Notes: a model not told the origin generated them from the letters alone. A stretch of 64,000 bases of DNA from an uncultured Tenacibaculum sp. (GCA_947497895.1 CANMIL010000001.1:434001-498000), one strand, 5' to 3'; counted from the first letter of the stretch, positions 50,985-60,818 are shown. Numbers and translations are program-made.

Positions 50985-53018
50985 CTAAACCTTACTTGTT
51001 AATAATGGCAGTCTAATGACGGCCTTACTACCAGCAATAGAGCCATCCTCACTCTTTAAATCTTCAATAAAATAATTTAAAGTCAACTTCGTCTTTTTAG
51101 AAAGAATTGCCAATCGTTCTCGAATAATGTTTGTGGCAAATGATTTTTTATGCGGATTGCGATGCTCAACAGTATTGCTATAACCTCTACCATTATCTGT
51201 AATTATGCACTCAATATAATCTTCCATATCTGCAATATCAATATTAATCTGAGCATTTTCAACACCTTCTACACCATGTTCCACAGCATTCTCTACAATA
51301 GGTTGAATAAGCATAGCTGGAATTTTGAGCATGTCTTGTTCTATTGTATCATGTATCTCAATACGATAATTAAAATCATTTCCAAGTCTCAGTTTTTGTA
51401 ATTCCAAGTAATCGTAAATTGATTTTATTTCTTCCGAAATCAAAATACTATTCAAACTTGTATTTTGAAGATTATGTCTCAACAACTTTGCGAACTTGAC
51501 AAGATATTTAAAAGCCATATCATTCTCTTTCTTTAATATATTCGTTTGAATGTTAGACAAGGCATTAAAAATAAAGTGCGGATCCATTTGTGATCTGAAA
51601 AGTCGCATCTCTAGAGATAAACGTTCGCTTTTGACTGTTGTTCTTTGATTCTGAATATATATAAAACCAAGTGATATACTAACCAGAATTAATAAGATCA
51701 AACCAATGATTATGTATATATTCTTTTTGTTTGAAACGGCCTGAAGTTCCGCTTTATCTTTTAATAATTTTAGTTCTTTTTCTTTTTCCTCTGCCTTTAA
51801 AATTGCTAACTCTTTCTGATGTACTTCATCTAAATATTTAACTTGTAAAGCGGTATAATCTTCAATATTGGTTAGTGCTTCGGTCAACTTACCTTTTCTA
51901 ATATTCTCTTTTAATTTTGTATCCAGAGTTTTTAAATCCTTTTTAACTTTTGGCTCAGAAGTTTCGGCAGTAGTATTTTTATAATCAAAAATTTCGTTTA
52001 AACTTTTCACTCGTTTCGAAGGCCTCTTTTGAGTTACTTTGCCGATATCAAAAACCATTTGACTAACTGGCGTTTTACTCATATGAGTCCTAAAGTTTTC
52101 TTGATTAAAACCATACTCCGGATAAGAATTAATTAATTTATTATAGGATTCCACCATATCGTTGTAACCAATTAATAAAGGACTTAATGATACCTTCTGA
52201 TTATCTGATTCAGCTTTTGACCTAATCAATTTTATATAACGTTCGTACTCTCTATAAAAATCTTCATAAACCGATCTGTAATAAATATCCTTTAATGCCT
52301 TTAAATCTTTTTTCTGCGTATCTTTTTTTGATTCCATTTGGTTCTCTTCCACTATAGCCAAACGTTTCAACATGTCATTTTTCCCATCAAATAAATAATC
52401 AAGTATTTTTCCAGCGGTTTTTAAATCTTTCTTCATTGGGCCTATCCATTGATTTACAGGATCTGTCTTAGCAATTTCAGGTTCAGAACTAACTGCCAAT
52501 TTATTGAGATATTTAAATACTTTAGTAAAACTTTCAACACACTCGAAATAACTAAACCTAGAACTTTTGTATAGGTTATTATAAGTTTTAAAATCATCCT
52601 CCTTTAAATAAGTTTTAGAACTAACATAGCTACTCATTTTAGAACAGTTCTCCGATATAATATTGAAATGATCAAAGCTCTTTTTTAAGTTAGTTACAAT
52701 TACTTTTTGATGAGGTAAAAAGGGAGGTGGGTTTAAAATTTCATCTTTTAACTTCGCTATCGTTTTATGATGAATTAAAAACTCCTCTTTACATGATAAA
52801 TAATAAGGCCTTCTCGCCGGATTTTTTTTATACTCTTTTAACAACGCCTGGGTATTACTTAAGTTGGAACTATAAACCTCTAATGCATTGTTGTATGAGT
52901 TAAAGAGTTGTTTAACTGAATTACAATAGTGAGCAATGGCTTTATTCTTATCTATCGAAGATTCCTGAGCATACAAATTCAATACACAGAAAAAAAACAA
53001 AAACTTCAAAAATTTCAT
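50985..53018 (-). CDS. LytS/YehU-type sensor histidine kinase
   Basis: 677 residues from the ATG at 53018-53016; a TTG three codons further up is less likely. Signal peptide (to LYAQ), a long helical periplasmic part of TPR or coiled-coil type, a membrane helix (about 440-460; IYIIIGLILLILVSISLGF), then the His_kinase domain with QMDPHFIFNALSNIQ and a HATPase domain (IVENAVEHGVEG; ITDNGRGYSN). Its partner would be a LytTR regulator, but none is adjacent, so it is an orphan here. Confidence 0.9.
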   Translation of the reverse strand: MKFLKFLFFFCVLNLYAQESSIDKNKAIAHYCNSVKQLFNSYNNALEVYSSNLSNTQALLKEYKKNPARRPYYLSCKEEFLIHHKTIAKLKDEILNPPPFLPHQKVIVTNLKKSFDHFNIISENCSKMSSYVSSKTYLKEDDFKTYNNLYKSSRFSYFECVESFTKVFKYLNKLAVSSEPEIAKTDPVNQWIGPMKKDLKTAGKILDYLFDGKNDMLKRLAIVEENQMESKKDTQKKDLKALKDIYYRSVYEDFYREYERYIKLIRSKAESDNQKVSLSPLLIGYNDMVESYNKLINSYPEYGFNQENFRTHMSKTPVSQMVFDIGKVTQKRPSKRVKSLNEIFDYKNTTAETSEPKVKKDLKTLDTKLKENIRKGKLTEALTNIEDYTALQVKYLDEVHQKELAILKAEEKEKELKLLKDKAELQAVSNKKNIYIIIGLILLILVSISLGFIYIQNQRTTVKSERLSLEMRLFRSQMDPHFIFNALSNIQTNILKKENDMAFKYLVKFAKLLRHNLQNTSLNSILISEEIKSIYDYLELQKLRLGNDFNYRIEIHDTIEQDMLKIPAMLIQPIVENAVEHGVEGVENAQINIDIADMEDYIECIITDNGRGYSNTVEHRNPHKKSFATNIIRERLAILSKKTKLTLNYFIEDLKSEDGSIAGSKAVIRLPLLTSKV

Positions 53019-53100
53019 TTTCAACAATTTAAAGTAGGTAAATCAACAATGCGTAAAAGTAATCATTTAACCATAATTATCGAGTAATTCTCAAAACTAT

Positions 53101-53108
53101 CAAAATTA
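53101..53108 (-). promoter_or_regulatory. -7 box TAATTTTG for the LytS-type kinase
   Basis: Perfect TAnnTTTG on the minus strand, 83 bp before the start codon. Confidence 0.5.
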
Positions 53109-53200
53109 TAGGGTAATTTTCGGTTATATTGGTATCGTTGAGTAGTAAATAAAATTAATATTTCTACAATAAATTCTGGCTAGATTTCTTAATCGTAAAT

Positions 53201-53234
53201 AAAAAACCTTCAAATAATTATTTGAAGGTTTTTT
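53201..53234. terminator. terminator of the 5'-nucleotidase gene
   Basis: AAAAAACCTTCAAATAA directly followed by its complement: a perfect 17-bp inverted repeat with A and T runs; it touches the stop codon of the nucleotidase gene. Confidence 0.9.
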
Positions 53235-54767
53235 TTACTTGAGCTGTTTTAAATATGTTATGATTGACTTTCGAATGTCATACGCTATTTCTTCTTTCAG
53301 AGGATCATAAACATCAAGAACTCCCTTGTTTTTTTCATTTAAAAAAGGAATATCGAACCCCTTCAACAAATAATCAGAAAAAGCGACTATATACTCTTTG
53401 TTTTTATCCAGTTCCTCCCCTCCTATAATCCACTTACTTCCAACTTTATGCGATTTATACCTTTGCAAGTACGCCCCATTACCAGCAGCATTTACACCAA
53501 AATCTAACACCTTTTCAAGCAAACCACCAGTTAATTTAACTTTTAAAACAGGTCCTCCATATGGTAAAACTCTAAAAATATCAACGGCATTAATATCTCC
53601 ACTCAATTCATCATCAATCCTCACTGAGCCTCCATTTACCAAAGCACAATCTACTTTATCTTCATAAGCATAACTCATAGCTTTTGCAATAAGTTCTCCC
53701 ATATTTGTTTGAACACTTCGAATTGGGGTATCTCGCGCATCTAAAGGTTCTTTAGCAACATATATTACCTCTTCTGGATTATCAACAACTTCTTTAATTT
53801 TTATATTTAAAACATCTTGCCACTTCTTTACTACTTTATCAACGTTAACATCAGAGCTGATCTTATCATTTATTTCTTTTAACTCCGATTTCAAAGAAAC
53901 GTTTTTGCTCTTTGGGTTATATTTAAACCTGTGAATATAAACAGTTTTAGCATTCGCATCAGCTTTTGATATTGCTACATTACCAACATAGTCATAAGAA
54001 TTCGTATGCTCATGTCCTCCCATAATTAAAGGTAATTCTGGCAACATGGCTGCTACTTTTTTATCTTGGTCTATAGAAAGATGTGTTAAGCCTAGTACAA
54101 TATCAACCTTCGGTTTTAATTCATTATATGAACGCATAATTTCCTCATAGATATCACCGTAAAAGACATAATCTTTAGGGTTTGAAGGAATGCAAACACT
54201 AATAAAACCAACTTTTAACTTATTGTTTCCTACAAAATCCAACTCTTTAATAAAACTGTCTTGTAAATCATGTTTGGTTCCTTTAATTTCTTTGTAAAAT
54301 CTTTCTTTCTTATTAGAAACTTTATGCAGAACATTTGAAGAAATCCAATCGAATGTACTTTCATTTATTCGCTTCTGTAAATCTTTATACCCCAAGTCAA
54401 ATTCATGATTTCCAAAAGCCGCTACATCAAAGTTCATGGTATTCATAACCTCTACCATTTGCCTTCCTCTTACCCTTTCTCCATTAACTTTGATCGTTCC
54501 CAATAAAGAAGGATTCAAGAAATCACCTGCATGCACTAAAAGCACATTTTTGTTTTCTTTTAGTAAGTTTTGATGAACGGTCTCCACTCTAGCCATTCCT
54601 CCATATCTCCCACCTTGGATTGGAGAAATTTCATAAACATCATTTAATTGAAGAATCGTAAACTCATACGAATCATTAGAAGCACTGGAAGTTGGTAAAT
54701 TTTTATAGGAACATCCATTTAAAAGTATAATGAATGTTAAAAGCAGCAATAACTTTATTGATTTCAT
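53235..54767 (-). CDS. 5'-nucleotidase/2',3'-cyclic phosphodiesterase (UshA-like) lipoprotein
   Basis: 510 residues from the ATG at 54767-54765, which gives a lipoprotein signal (ILLNGC, Cys19). Metallophosphatase domain: LNDVYEI (first metal motif; the usual D-x-H reads D-V-Y here, as in one known subgroup), HAGDFLNPS, GNHEFDLG, LTHLSIDQDK and GGHEHTNS. C-terminal nucleotidase domain: LVNGGSVRIDDELSGDI and LPYGGPVLKVKLTG. Hydrolyses extracellular nucleotides for phosphate or nucleoside uptake. Confidence 0.88.
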   Translation of the reverse strand: MKSIKLLLLLTFIILLNGCSYKNLPTSSASNDSYEFTILQLNDVYEISPIQGGRYGGMARVETVHQNLLKENKNVLLVHAGDFLNPSLLGTIKVNGERVRGRQMVEVMNTMNFDVAAFGNHEFDLGYKDLQKRINESTFDWISSNVLHKVSNKKERFYKEIKGTKHDLQDSFIKELDFVGNNKLKVGFISVCIPSNPKDYVFYGDIYEEIMRSYNELKPKVDIVLGLTHLSIDQDKKVAAMLPELPLIMGGHEHTNSYDYVGNVAISKADANAKTVYIHRFKYNPKSKNVSLKSELKEINDKISSDVNVDKVVKKWQDVLNIKIKEVVDNPEEVIYVAKEPLDARDTPIRSVQTNMGELIAKAMSYAYEDKVDCALVNGGSVRIDDELSGDINAVDIFRVLPYGGPVLKVKLTGGLLEKVLDFGVNAAGNGAYLQRYKSHKVGSKWIIGGEELDKNKEYIVAFSDYLLKGFDIPFLNEKNKGVLDVYDPLKEEIAYDIRKSIITYLKQLK

Positions 54768-54877
54768 TCGTTTAATTTCACATGTTAGTAAAGCAGACTC
54801 AAGTATAGAAGCCATATTTAAAAGTATACCTATCTAATCAACTTGTTTCCCCCGATATGAAGTCAAAATTACTAAAA

Positions 54878-55681
54878 CTAATGTAAATAAAATCTAGTAT
54901 TGTGCCTTATTTGTCTTCTATATTCAACTAATTCAGGAAATTGATAAAAGAAATTTATTTTCTTCTGAGCAATCGTCTTTGGATTTTTGACTTTCTTCTT
55001 CAGTACAAAAAATGTCCAGCTTTCGACGATGTCCTCCTCCGGACTTTCAGCAGCATAATTAGTAACAAACTCCGAATAGTTTTCAAAATAAAGCTTAGAG
55101 AGTTTATCCACACAACTTTCTTCTGTAAAGCAATGTCTTTCCTTTATAAAATCCCATTTCTCTAGAAGCTTACCTTTCCAAAATAAAGTAACAAATTTAT
55201 TCAAATAACTGTTTTTATAGGCCTCCCCTTCTGTTGTTAAATAAGGTTCTCCTTCTTCTTGACTAAGCTTACTAGTAGGTCGTACTTGGGTATTATTTAA
55301 AGTTAATAAATGACCAAACTCATGGATCAAAGTATATACAGATTCACGTAGCCTTCTTCTATCTTTTGTCCTAAAATTTACATCCAACGTATCAAGAACA
55401 AGTTGCCACTTATCATTTTTCTTACTAAGAGAACCAAGTGCCCCTGTTTTTTCATCTAATCCATCGGATATTAAAACCAATTTTTTAATATATTTTTTTA
55501 CTATTGGTTTAGGAAAAATATCATAAAAGGTCTTCCAATGCATAGCCGCCAAATCGTCATTCTTGGTGTAATTTTTAATAAAACTACCATTCTTAATATT
55601 CCAAGCTCCAATTTTTTCATCATTTGAAGAATAATGAAACAACGAAAACGAAACAAAAAAAGAAATAATTATTAACTTCAT
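54878..55681 (-). CDS. exported zinc-metallopeptidase-like protein, copy 2
   Basis: 267 residues: signal peptide (about 1-18), then a gluzincin-like domain with HEFGH at 120-124 and a downstream acidic helix in YAAESPEEDIVES (209-221) that probably supplies the third zinc ligand. A secreted or periplasmic peptidase is likely; the substrate is unknown. Very similar along its whole length to the gene at 55951, so they are tandem duplicates; catalytic residues are intact in both. Confidence 0.75.
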   Translation of the reverse strand: MKLIIISFFVSFSLFHYSSNDEKIGAWNIKNGSFIKNYTKNDDLAAMHWKTFYDIFPKPIVKKYIKKLVLISDGLDEKTGALGSLSKKNDKWQLVLDTLDVNFRTKDRRRLRESVYTLIHEFGHLLTLNNTQVRPTSKLSQEEGEPYLTTEGEAYKNSYLNKFVTLFWKGKLLEKWDFIKERHCFTEESCVDKLSKLYFENYSEFVTNYAAESPEEDIVESWTFFVLKKKVKNPKTIAQKKINFFYQFPELVEYRRQIRHNTRFYLH

Positions 55682-55950
55682 AAACCTTAAAAAACCTCTA
55701 ACTCTTTATTAAATTACATTACAACATATAACATTGAAATCGCTATTTTTCTATGAAATGCGCGACAAATTACAAAAGAATACTGTAAATATTAATAAAT
55801 TTAATGATTTTAAGATTTAAGAAGTTTTTAAAAAAAGAGTGTAAACCAGCATCAAACTAAAAAACAAATAGTTATAAATGAATCGGCATTAACTAAATAC
55901 TTACTTAAACAAGACTGGATTATTCTAAATTTTGAAGAAAACTCTTGAAT
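55682..55950 (-). other. spacer between the duplicated metallopeptidase genes
   Basis: 269 bp of AT-rich sequence with no ORF, clear promoter or terminator. It does not resemble the 4-bp junction upstream of copy 1, so the duplication unit apparently covered only the gene. Confidence 0.4.
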
Positions 55951-56754
55951 TTAATGCAAGTAGTATCTCGTATTAAGTCTTATTTGTCTTCTATATTCAA
56001 CTAATTCAGGAAATTGATAAAAGAAATTTATTTTCTTCTGAGCAATCGTCTTTGGATTCTTAATTTTCTTCTTTAGTACAAAAAACGTCCAGCTTTCAAC
56101 TATGTCTTCCTCAGGGCTTTCGGCAGCATAATCAGTTACAAATTCAGAATAATTTTCTTTGTATAGACCAAATAGTTTTTCAACACAACTTTCTTCTGTA
56201 AAACAGTGCCTTTCTTTAATTACGTCCCATTTTTCAAGAAGTTTACCTTTCCAAAACAAGGAAACAAATTTATTCAAATAACTGTTTTTATAGGTTTCTC
56301 CTTCAATAGTTAAATAAGGCTCCCCTTCTTCCTGAACTTTTTTACTAGTCGGTCTTATTTGAGTGCTATTCAATGTCAACAAATGTCCAAATTCATGCAC
56401 TAAGGTATAAACAGACTCTCTTAACCTTCTTTTATCGGTAGTTCTAAAATTTACATCCAATGTATCAAGAACAAGTTGCCATTTATCATTTTTCTCATTA
56501 AGAGCTCCAAGTGCACCCGTTTTTTCATCAAGTCCATCAGAGATTAAAACCAACTTTTTAATGTATTTTTTTACAATTGGTTTTGGAAACATATCATAAA
56601 AAGTTTTCCAATGAAGGGCCGCTAAATCATCATTTTCAGTATAATTCTTTATGAACCTTCCATTTTTAATACTCCACGCACCGATTTTTTCATCACCCGA
56701 AGAATAATGAAACAATGAAAACGTAACAAAAAAAGAAACAATTATTAACTTCAT
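55951..56754 (-). CDS. exported zinc-metallopeptidase-like protein, copy 1
   Basis: 267 residues with the same plan as the copy at 54878: signal peptide, HEFGH at 120-124, YAAESPEEDIVES near 209-221, shared ends (YRRQIRLNTRYYLH here). The two differ by scattered substitutions, mostly conservative, without indels. The start is 4 bp after the stop of the HMG-CoA lyase gene, so it is in that operon. No relationship to lyase function is evident. Confidence 0.75.
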   Translation of the reverse strand: MKLIIVSFFVTFSLFHYSSGDEKIGAWSIKNGRFIKNYTENDDLAALHWKTFYDMFPKPIVKKYIKKLVLISDGLDEKTGALGALNEKNDKWQLVLDTLDVNFRTTDKRRLRESVYTLVHEFGHLLTLNSTQIRPTSKKVQEEGEPYLTIEGETYKNSYLNKFVSLFWKGKLLEKWDVIKERHCFTEESCVEKLFGLYKENYSEFVTDYAAESPEEDIVESWTFFVLKKKIKNPKTIAQKKINFFYQFPELVEYRRQIRLNTRYYLH

Positions 56755-56758
56755 AAAT

Positions 56759-57616
56759 TTAAAAAACTTCTAACGCTTTATTATAAGCGCTTTCAAAACT
56801 CATTGGTTTAATATTAGTTTTCGCATTATTTGACGTAAAATATGACAACAATTTTTCCGTTGGCATATTTCCTGTTAAATCATCTTTTGCCATTGGACAT
56901 CCTCCATAACCTTTTATTGCACCATCAAAACGTCTACATCCTGCTTTGTATGCACTATCTACCTTTTCAAACCACGAATCGGGAGTTGTGTGCAGATGTG
57001 CCCCAAATTCAATATTTGGATATTTTGGAATTAAGTTTGAAAACAAATACTCAATTACCTCAGGAGTTGAACTACCTATCGTGTCAGATAAAGATAATAT
57101 ATTTACCCCTAACTTACAAAGCTTTTCTGTCCATTCTCCAACAATATCAACACTCCATGGATCTCCGTAAGGATTTCCAAACCCCATAGATAAATAGGCT
57201 ACAACCTCTTTATTGGTTCTATTTGCTATAGATAGTATTTCTTTTAACGTTTCAATAGATTGCTCTATTGTTTTATGTGTATTCCGCATCTGAAAATTTT
57301 CAGATATAGAAAACGGATATCCTAAATAATCGATTTCTTCAAAAACAGAGGCATCGTTAGCTCCTCTAACATTAGCTACAATAGCTAAAAGTTTACTCTT
57401 TGTTTCTGATAAATCCAATCCTGCCAAAACTTCCGCAGTATCACGCATTTGCGGTATTGCTTTGGGTGATACAAAACTACCAAAATCTATGGTATCAAAC
57501 CCAACTTTCAACAAAGAATTTATGTATTTTATTTTTGAATCAGTAGGAATAAAATGACTTTTTATTCCCTGCATAGCATCTCTGGGACATTCAATAATTT
57601 TTACGCTATCACTCAT
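56759..57616 (-). CDS. hydroxymethylglutaryl-CoA lyase
   Basis: 285 residues, TIM-barrel of the HMGL-like family: IECPRDAMQGIKSHFIPT at the start (catalytic Arg and Asp), FGSFVSPKAIPQM, the metal HxH in GAHLHTTPDS and the active-site cysteine loop GGCPMAKDDLTGNM. Splits HMG-CoA into acetyl-CoA and acetoacetate, the last step of leucine breakdown. First gene of a leftward operon with the metallopeptidase copies. Confidence 0.92.
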   Translation of the reverse strand: MSDSVKIIECPRDAMQGIKSHFIPTDSKIKYINSLLKVGFDTIDFGSFVSPKAIPQMRDTAEVLAGLDLSETKSKLLAIVANVRGANDASVFEEIDYLGYPFSISENFQMRNTHKTIEQSIETLKEILSIANRTNKEVVAYLSMGFGNPYGDPWSVDIVGEWTEKLCKLGVNILSLSDTIGSSTPEVIEYLFSNLIPKYPNIEFGAHLHTTPDSWFEKVDSAYKAGCRRFDGAIKGYGGCPMAKDDLTGNMPTEKLLSYFTSNNAKTNIKPMSFESAYNKALEVF

Positions 57617-57789
57617 TGCTCAAATATACATAATTTCAATAAAATTTAAGTTTGTTTTGTCATTAACCAATTCGTTAAATAAATTATTTTAGTGATCACT
57701 TTCAACCACTTCTCTATTTATTAGACAATTTTTTTTGAAAAGTGTCACATATTAAAAAAAGAAATGTCGTTAGAGTAGAATTTAATTTT

Positions 57790-58356
57790 TTGGAAAAACA
57801 AAATTCACATATCAATCAACTAATCGAACGCTGTAAAAATAATGATAGTAATGCTCAGATGTTAATATATCAGCAGTATTACAAAGCAATGTATAATAGT
57901 GCTTATCGTATTTTAAAGGATGAGTTCGAGGCAGAAGACTTAATGCAGGAGGCATTTTTATCTGCTTTTTCAAAGCTACATACTTTCAAAGGTGAAGTTA
58001 CTTTTGGAGCATGGTTAAAACGAATAGTAATTAATAAAAGCTTAACACAGCTCAAAAAAAACACAAGATATGACGTAGTAAAAATGGATGTCATTCCGAA
58101 TTACGAAATCGAAGAGGAAACTATCGATTACAGTGGTTTAAATGTTAAACAGGTATTGAAAACAATTGAAAGTTTAAAAGAAAATTACCGAGTTATTTTA
58201 ACCTTAAACCTAATTGAAGGATATGATTATGAAGAAATTTCCGAAATATTAAATTATACCAATGAAAATGTAAGAACTACAGTTTCAAGGGCAAAAAAGA
58301 AGTTAAAGCAAGCTTTACTTGCGACAAACACAAAAAGTAGTCTGTATGGAAGATAA
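57790..58356 (+). CDS. ECF RNA polymerase sigma factor
   Basis: 188 residues if started at TTG 57790; an in-frame GTG at 57742 would add 16 residues. I prefer the TTG because TGTCACA...TGTCGTTAG at 57743-57773 looks like an ECF-type promoter, which would place the GTG in or before it. Sigma region 2: DEFEAEDLMQEAFLSAFSKL; region 4: LTLNLIEGYDYEEISEIL and the following HTH. It overlaps the anti-sigma-like gene by 11 bp and is first in a four-gene rightward operon. Autoregulation is inferred. Confidence 0.88.
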   Translation: MEKQNSHINQLIERCKNNDSNAQMLIYQQYYKAMYNSAYRILKDEFEAEDLMQEAFLSAFSKLHTFKGEVTFGAWLKRIVINKSLTQLKKNTRYDVVKMDVIPNYEIEEETIDYSGLNVKQVLKTIESLKENYRVILTLNLIEGYDYEEISEILNYTNENVRTTVSRAKKKLKQALLATNTKSSLYGR

Positions 58357-58876
58357 ATTACAATCTTTTTTTAGTGATAATGATTTTGATATTCATGAGC
58401 CACACTCAGGGCATCTTGATCGTTTTCAACGAAAACTAGAAGCTCCTAATAAGAAAAAAACTATTTCATGGAAATGGATGGGAGCCGCAGCTTCGATTAT
58501 CTTAATCTTAGGATTTTACTTAGGAAAATTTCAAACTGAATTACCCGATAGTATTGCTAAGTTTGATCCTGAAATGGCTGAAACCGAAAGCTTTTTCGTT
58601 ACGACAATACGTCAAGAATTAAAGGAAATAGAAAGGCACAGAAACATTGAAACCGAGTCTATAATTGAGAATGCTTTAGACGAAATTGAAGAGTTGGAAG
58701 AGCAGTATCAAACTTTTATTAAAGAATTATCTAAAAACCACAACAAAAGATTAATTATCAAAAGTTTAATAGACAACTACCAACAACGTTTGACAGTGTT
58801 AGAGAACTTGCTATCAAAGCTCGAATATCAAAAAAACCCCGCAAAATTTGAAATTAATTATGATGAAATTATTTAA
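58346..58876 (+). CDS. anti-sigma-factor-like single-pass membrane protein
   Basis: 176 residues from the ATG at 58346 (MEDKLQSFFSDNDFD); nine codons more are open upstream but less likely. About 40 cytoplasmic residues (PHSGHLDRFQRKL), a membrane helix at about 47-63 (WMGAAASIILILGFYLG), then a charged helical outer part. This layout, and overlap with the sigma gene, suggest that it holds the ECF factor at the membrane. No zinc-type anti-sigma motif is present, so the role rests on context. Confidence 0.7.
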   Translation: MEDKLQSFFSDNDFDIHEPHSGHLDRFQRKLEAPNKKKTISWKWMGAAASIILILGFYLGKFQTELPDSIAKFDPEMAETESFFVTTIRQELKEIERHRNIETESIIENALDEIEELEEQYQTFIKELSKNHNKRLIIKSLIDNYQQRLTVLENLLSKLEYQKNPAKFEINYDEII

Positions 58877-59945
58877 TATAACTCTTATACTAGCTCTATT
58901 TACTACAATGAGCTTTGGAAACAACACTCCAAAAGTAAAACGACATGAGAAAAGTAAAACCATTAGTAAAAAATTCTCTGTAAATAAGAATGCTACATTA
59001 TTTATTGATAATCGATATGGTAATATTAATGTAACTTCCTGGGATGAAAACCGAATTGAAATAGATGTGAAAATTATCGTAAAAGGTGGTAGTTTAAGCA
59101 ATGTAGATGATAAACTAAATGGTATTGACGTAGAGTTTCAAGCAAGCAAAGATTTGGTAAAAGCCAGAACAATTATTGAAAGCAACAAGTCAAGCTGGTC
59201 ATGGTGGAAAAAGAATAACACTTCTTTTAAAATTCACTATACTGTGAAAATGCCGATAACGAATAACGCCGATTTTCATAACAAATATGGAAATATCGAT
59301 ATTGACGAATTAAAAGGAAAATCGAACATTAACTGTGATTATGGTAGTATTGAAATAGGTAAACTTCACAATGCCGATAACTTAATCGAAATCAATTATT
59401 GCAGCTCATCAGAAATTGATTACATGCGTTCTGGAAACGTGTCTGCGGACTACTCTACTCTTAAAATCGATGAATCTGAGAAATTAAAAGTAAGTTCCGA
59501 TTATTCAACAATGAAAGTTGGTAATGCTGAATCCGTATATTTTAATTCAGATTATGGTAGTGTTGTAATTAGAGAAGCTACAGATATTAAAGGAAATTCT
59601 GATTATGCCGGAGTAAAAATTGGAACAGTTAAGAAAAATCTAACTATTGATACTGATTATGGTAGTGTTAAGGTTCAAAATATAAGCAAAGGATTTGAAC
59701 AAATAAATATCGAAGGAAGTTATGCAGGAATAAAATTGGGAACAGAAGCTGACAATAATTTCAGGTTTAATGTAAATCTAAGTTACGCTGGCTTTAGTTA
59801 TCCATCAGATAAAGTAGATCTGCAAAAGAGCATAAAAAAATCGACCAAAAAATATTATGAAGGTGTTTTTGGAAACAATTCATCTAACTCTGTAATCAAT
59901 ATTAAATCAAGTTACGGGGGGGTTAGTTTAAAATTAAATGATTAA
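58860..59945 (+). CDS. exported DUF4097-like beta-helix protein
   Basis: 361 residues from the ATG at 58860 (58863 is equally good), overlapping the previous gene by 17 bp. Signal peptide (to SFGNN). The body is a ladder of short repeats with aromatic-acidic turns: KYGNIDID, DYGSIEIG, DYSTLKID, DYSTMKVG, DYGSVVIR, DYAGVKIG, DYGSVKVQ, SYAGIKLG, which fits a right-handed beta-helix of the DUF4097/adhesin-like type. Probably periplasmic or surface; function unknown. Confidence 0.78.
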   Translation: MMKLFNITLILALFTTMSFGNNTPKVKRHEKSKTISKKFSVNKNATLFIDNRYGNINVTSWDENRIEIDVKIIVKGGSLSNVDDKLNGIDVEFQASKDLVKARTIIESNKSSWSWWKKNNTSFKIHYTVKMPITNNADFHNKYGNIDIDELKGKSNINCDYGSIEIGKLHNADNLIEINYCSSSEIDYMRSGNVSADYSTLKIDESEKLKVSSDYSTMKVGNAESVYFNSDYGSVVIREATDIKGNSDYAGVKIGTVKKNLTIDTDYGSVKVQNISKGFEQINIEGSYAGIKLGTEADNNFRFNVNLSYAGFSYPSDKVDLQKSIKKSTKKYYEGVFGNNSSNSVINIKSSYGGVSLKLND

Positions 59946-59961
59946 CTAAAATTATATAAAA

Positions 59962-60693
59962 ATGAAAAGAATTACGCTATTATTAGTATTAACTTTAGGT
60001 ATTGCATTACCTAGTCAAGCTCAAAATTGGTGGGGATCAAAAAAAGTAAAAGGTAACGGAAATGTTATTACCAAAGAAAGAAAAATTAATCGCTTTAATG
60101 AGGTAAGTGTTGGTGGATCGTTCACGGTTATGTTAGTGGAAGGTAAAGTAGGTACCTTAACTATTGAAGGAGAAGAAAACATAATTCCTTACTTAGAAAC
60201 AAAAGTAAAGGGTGGCGATTTAAGAATTGGTTTTAAAGAAAACGTAAATATTAGAACCACAAAAAAAATAGTTGTTACTGTTCCTTTTAACAACTTATCT
60301 GCAGTTTCATTAGGTGGGTCTGGAGATATTAATGTTACAAAAGAAATAGACAACAGTAGTGTTGATTTTAGTATTGGTGGTTCAGGTGCAATCAAAGCAC
60401 GTGTAAATACCTCAAACGTTAAAACATCAATTGGAGGTTCAGGTAATATTAAGCTGAGTGGTAAAACAAACAACTTAAAATGTTCTATCGGTGGTTCAGG
60501 AAACGTAAAAGCTTTCGATTTAAAAACAAACAGATTAAAGGCCAGCATTGCTGGATCTGGAGATGTATACATTCATGTTACTTCTGAAATTAAGGCTGCT
60601 ATGGTAGGATCTGGTAACATTTATTACAAAGGAAAACCTAATAATATAGATATTACTTCTGCTGGATCAGGAGATGTTGTTGATAGAAATTAA
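59962..60693 (+). CDS. DUF2807 (head-GIN-domain) exported protein
   Basis: 243 residues: signal peptide to residue ~20 (PSQAQ), then the DUF2807 auto-transporter-adhesin-like head: INRFNEVSVGGSFTVMLVEG and a run of GGSG/AGSG turns (LGGSGDINV, IGGSGAIKA, IGGSGNIKL, IGGSGNVKA, IAGSGDVYI, SAGSGDVVD). The regular spacing indicates a beta-solenoid. Last gene of the sigma operon, 16 bp after its neighbour. No enzymatic motif. Confidence 0.88.
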   Translation: MKRITLLLVLTLGIALPSQAQNWWGSKKVKGNGNVITKERKINRFNEVSVGGSFTVMLVEGKVGTLTIEGEENIIPYLETKVKGGDLRIGFKENVNIRTTKKIVVTVPFNNLSAVSLGGSGDINVTKEIDNSSVDFSIGGSGAIKARVNTSNVKTSIGGSGNIKLSGKTNNLKCSIGGSGNVKAFDLKTNRLKASIAGSGDVYIHVTSEIKAAMVGSGNIYYKGKPNNIDITSAGSGDVVDRN

Positions 60694-60715
60694 TTGAAAT
60701 TTTAAATATTCCTAG

Positions 60716-60748
60716 AAGCCCTGTGAATTGTATTCGCAGGGCTTTTTT
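60716..60748 (+). terminator. terminator of the sigma/DUF2807 operon
   Basis: AAGCCCTGTGAAT pairs with ATTCGCAGGGCTT (one mismatch), followed by a T run. Confidence 0.88.
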
Positions 60749-60818
60749 AATGTTTTTATACAAAATGTATAGATATGTTTATTTCTTCAAATTAATTTTC
60801 ATACCTCCTACTCTTTTC

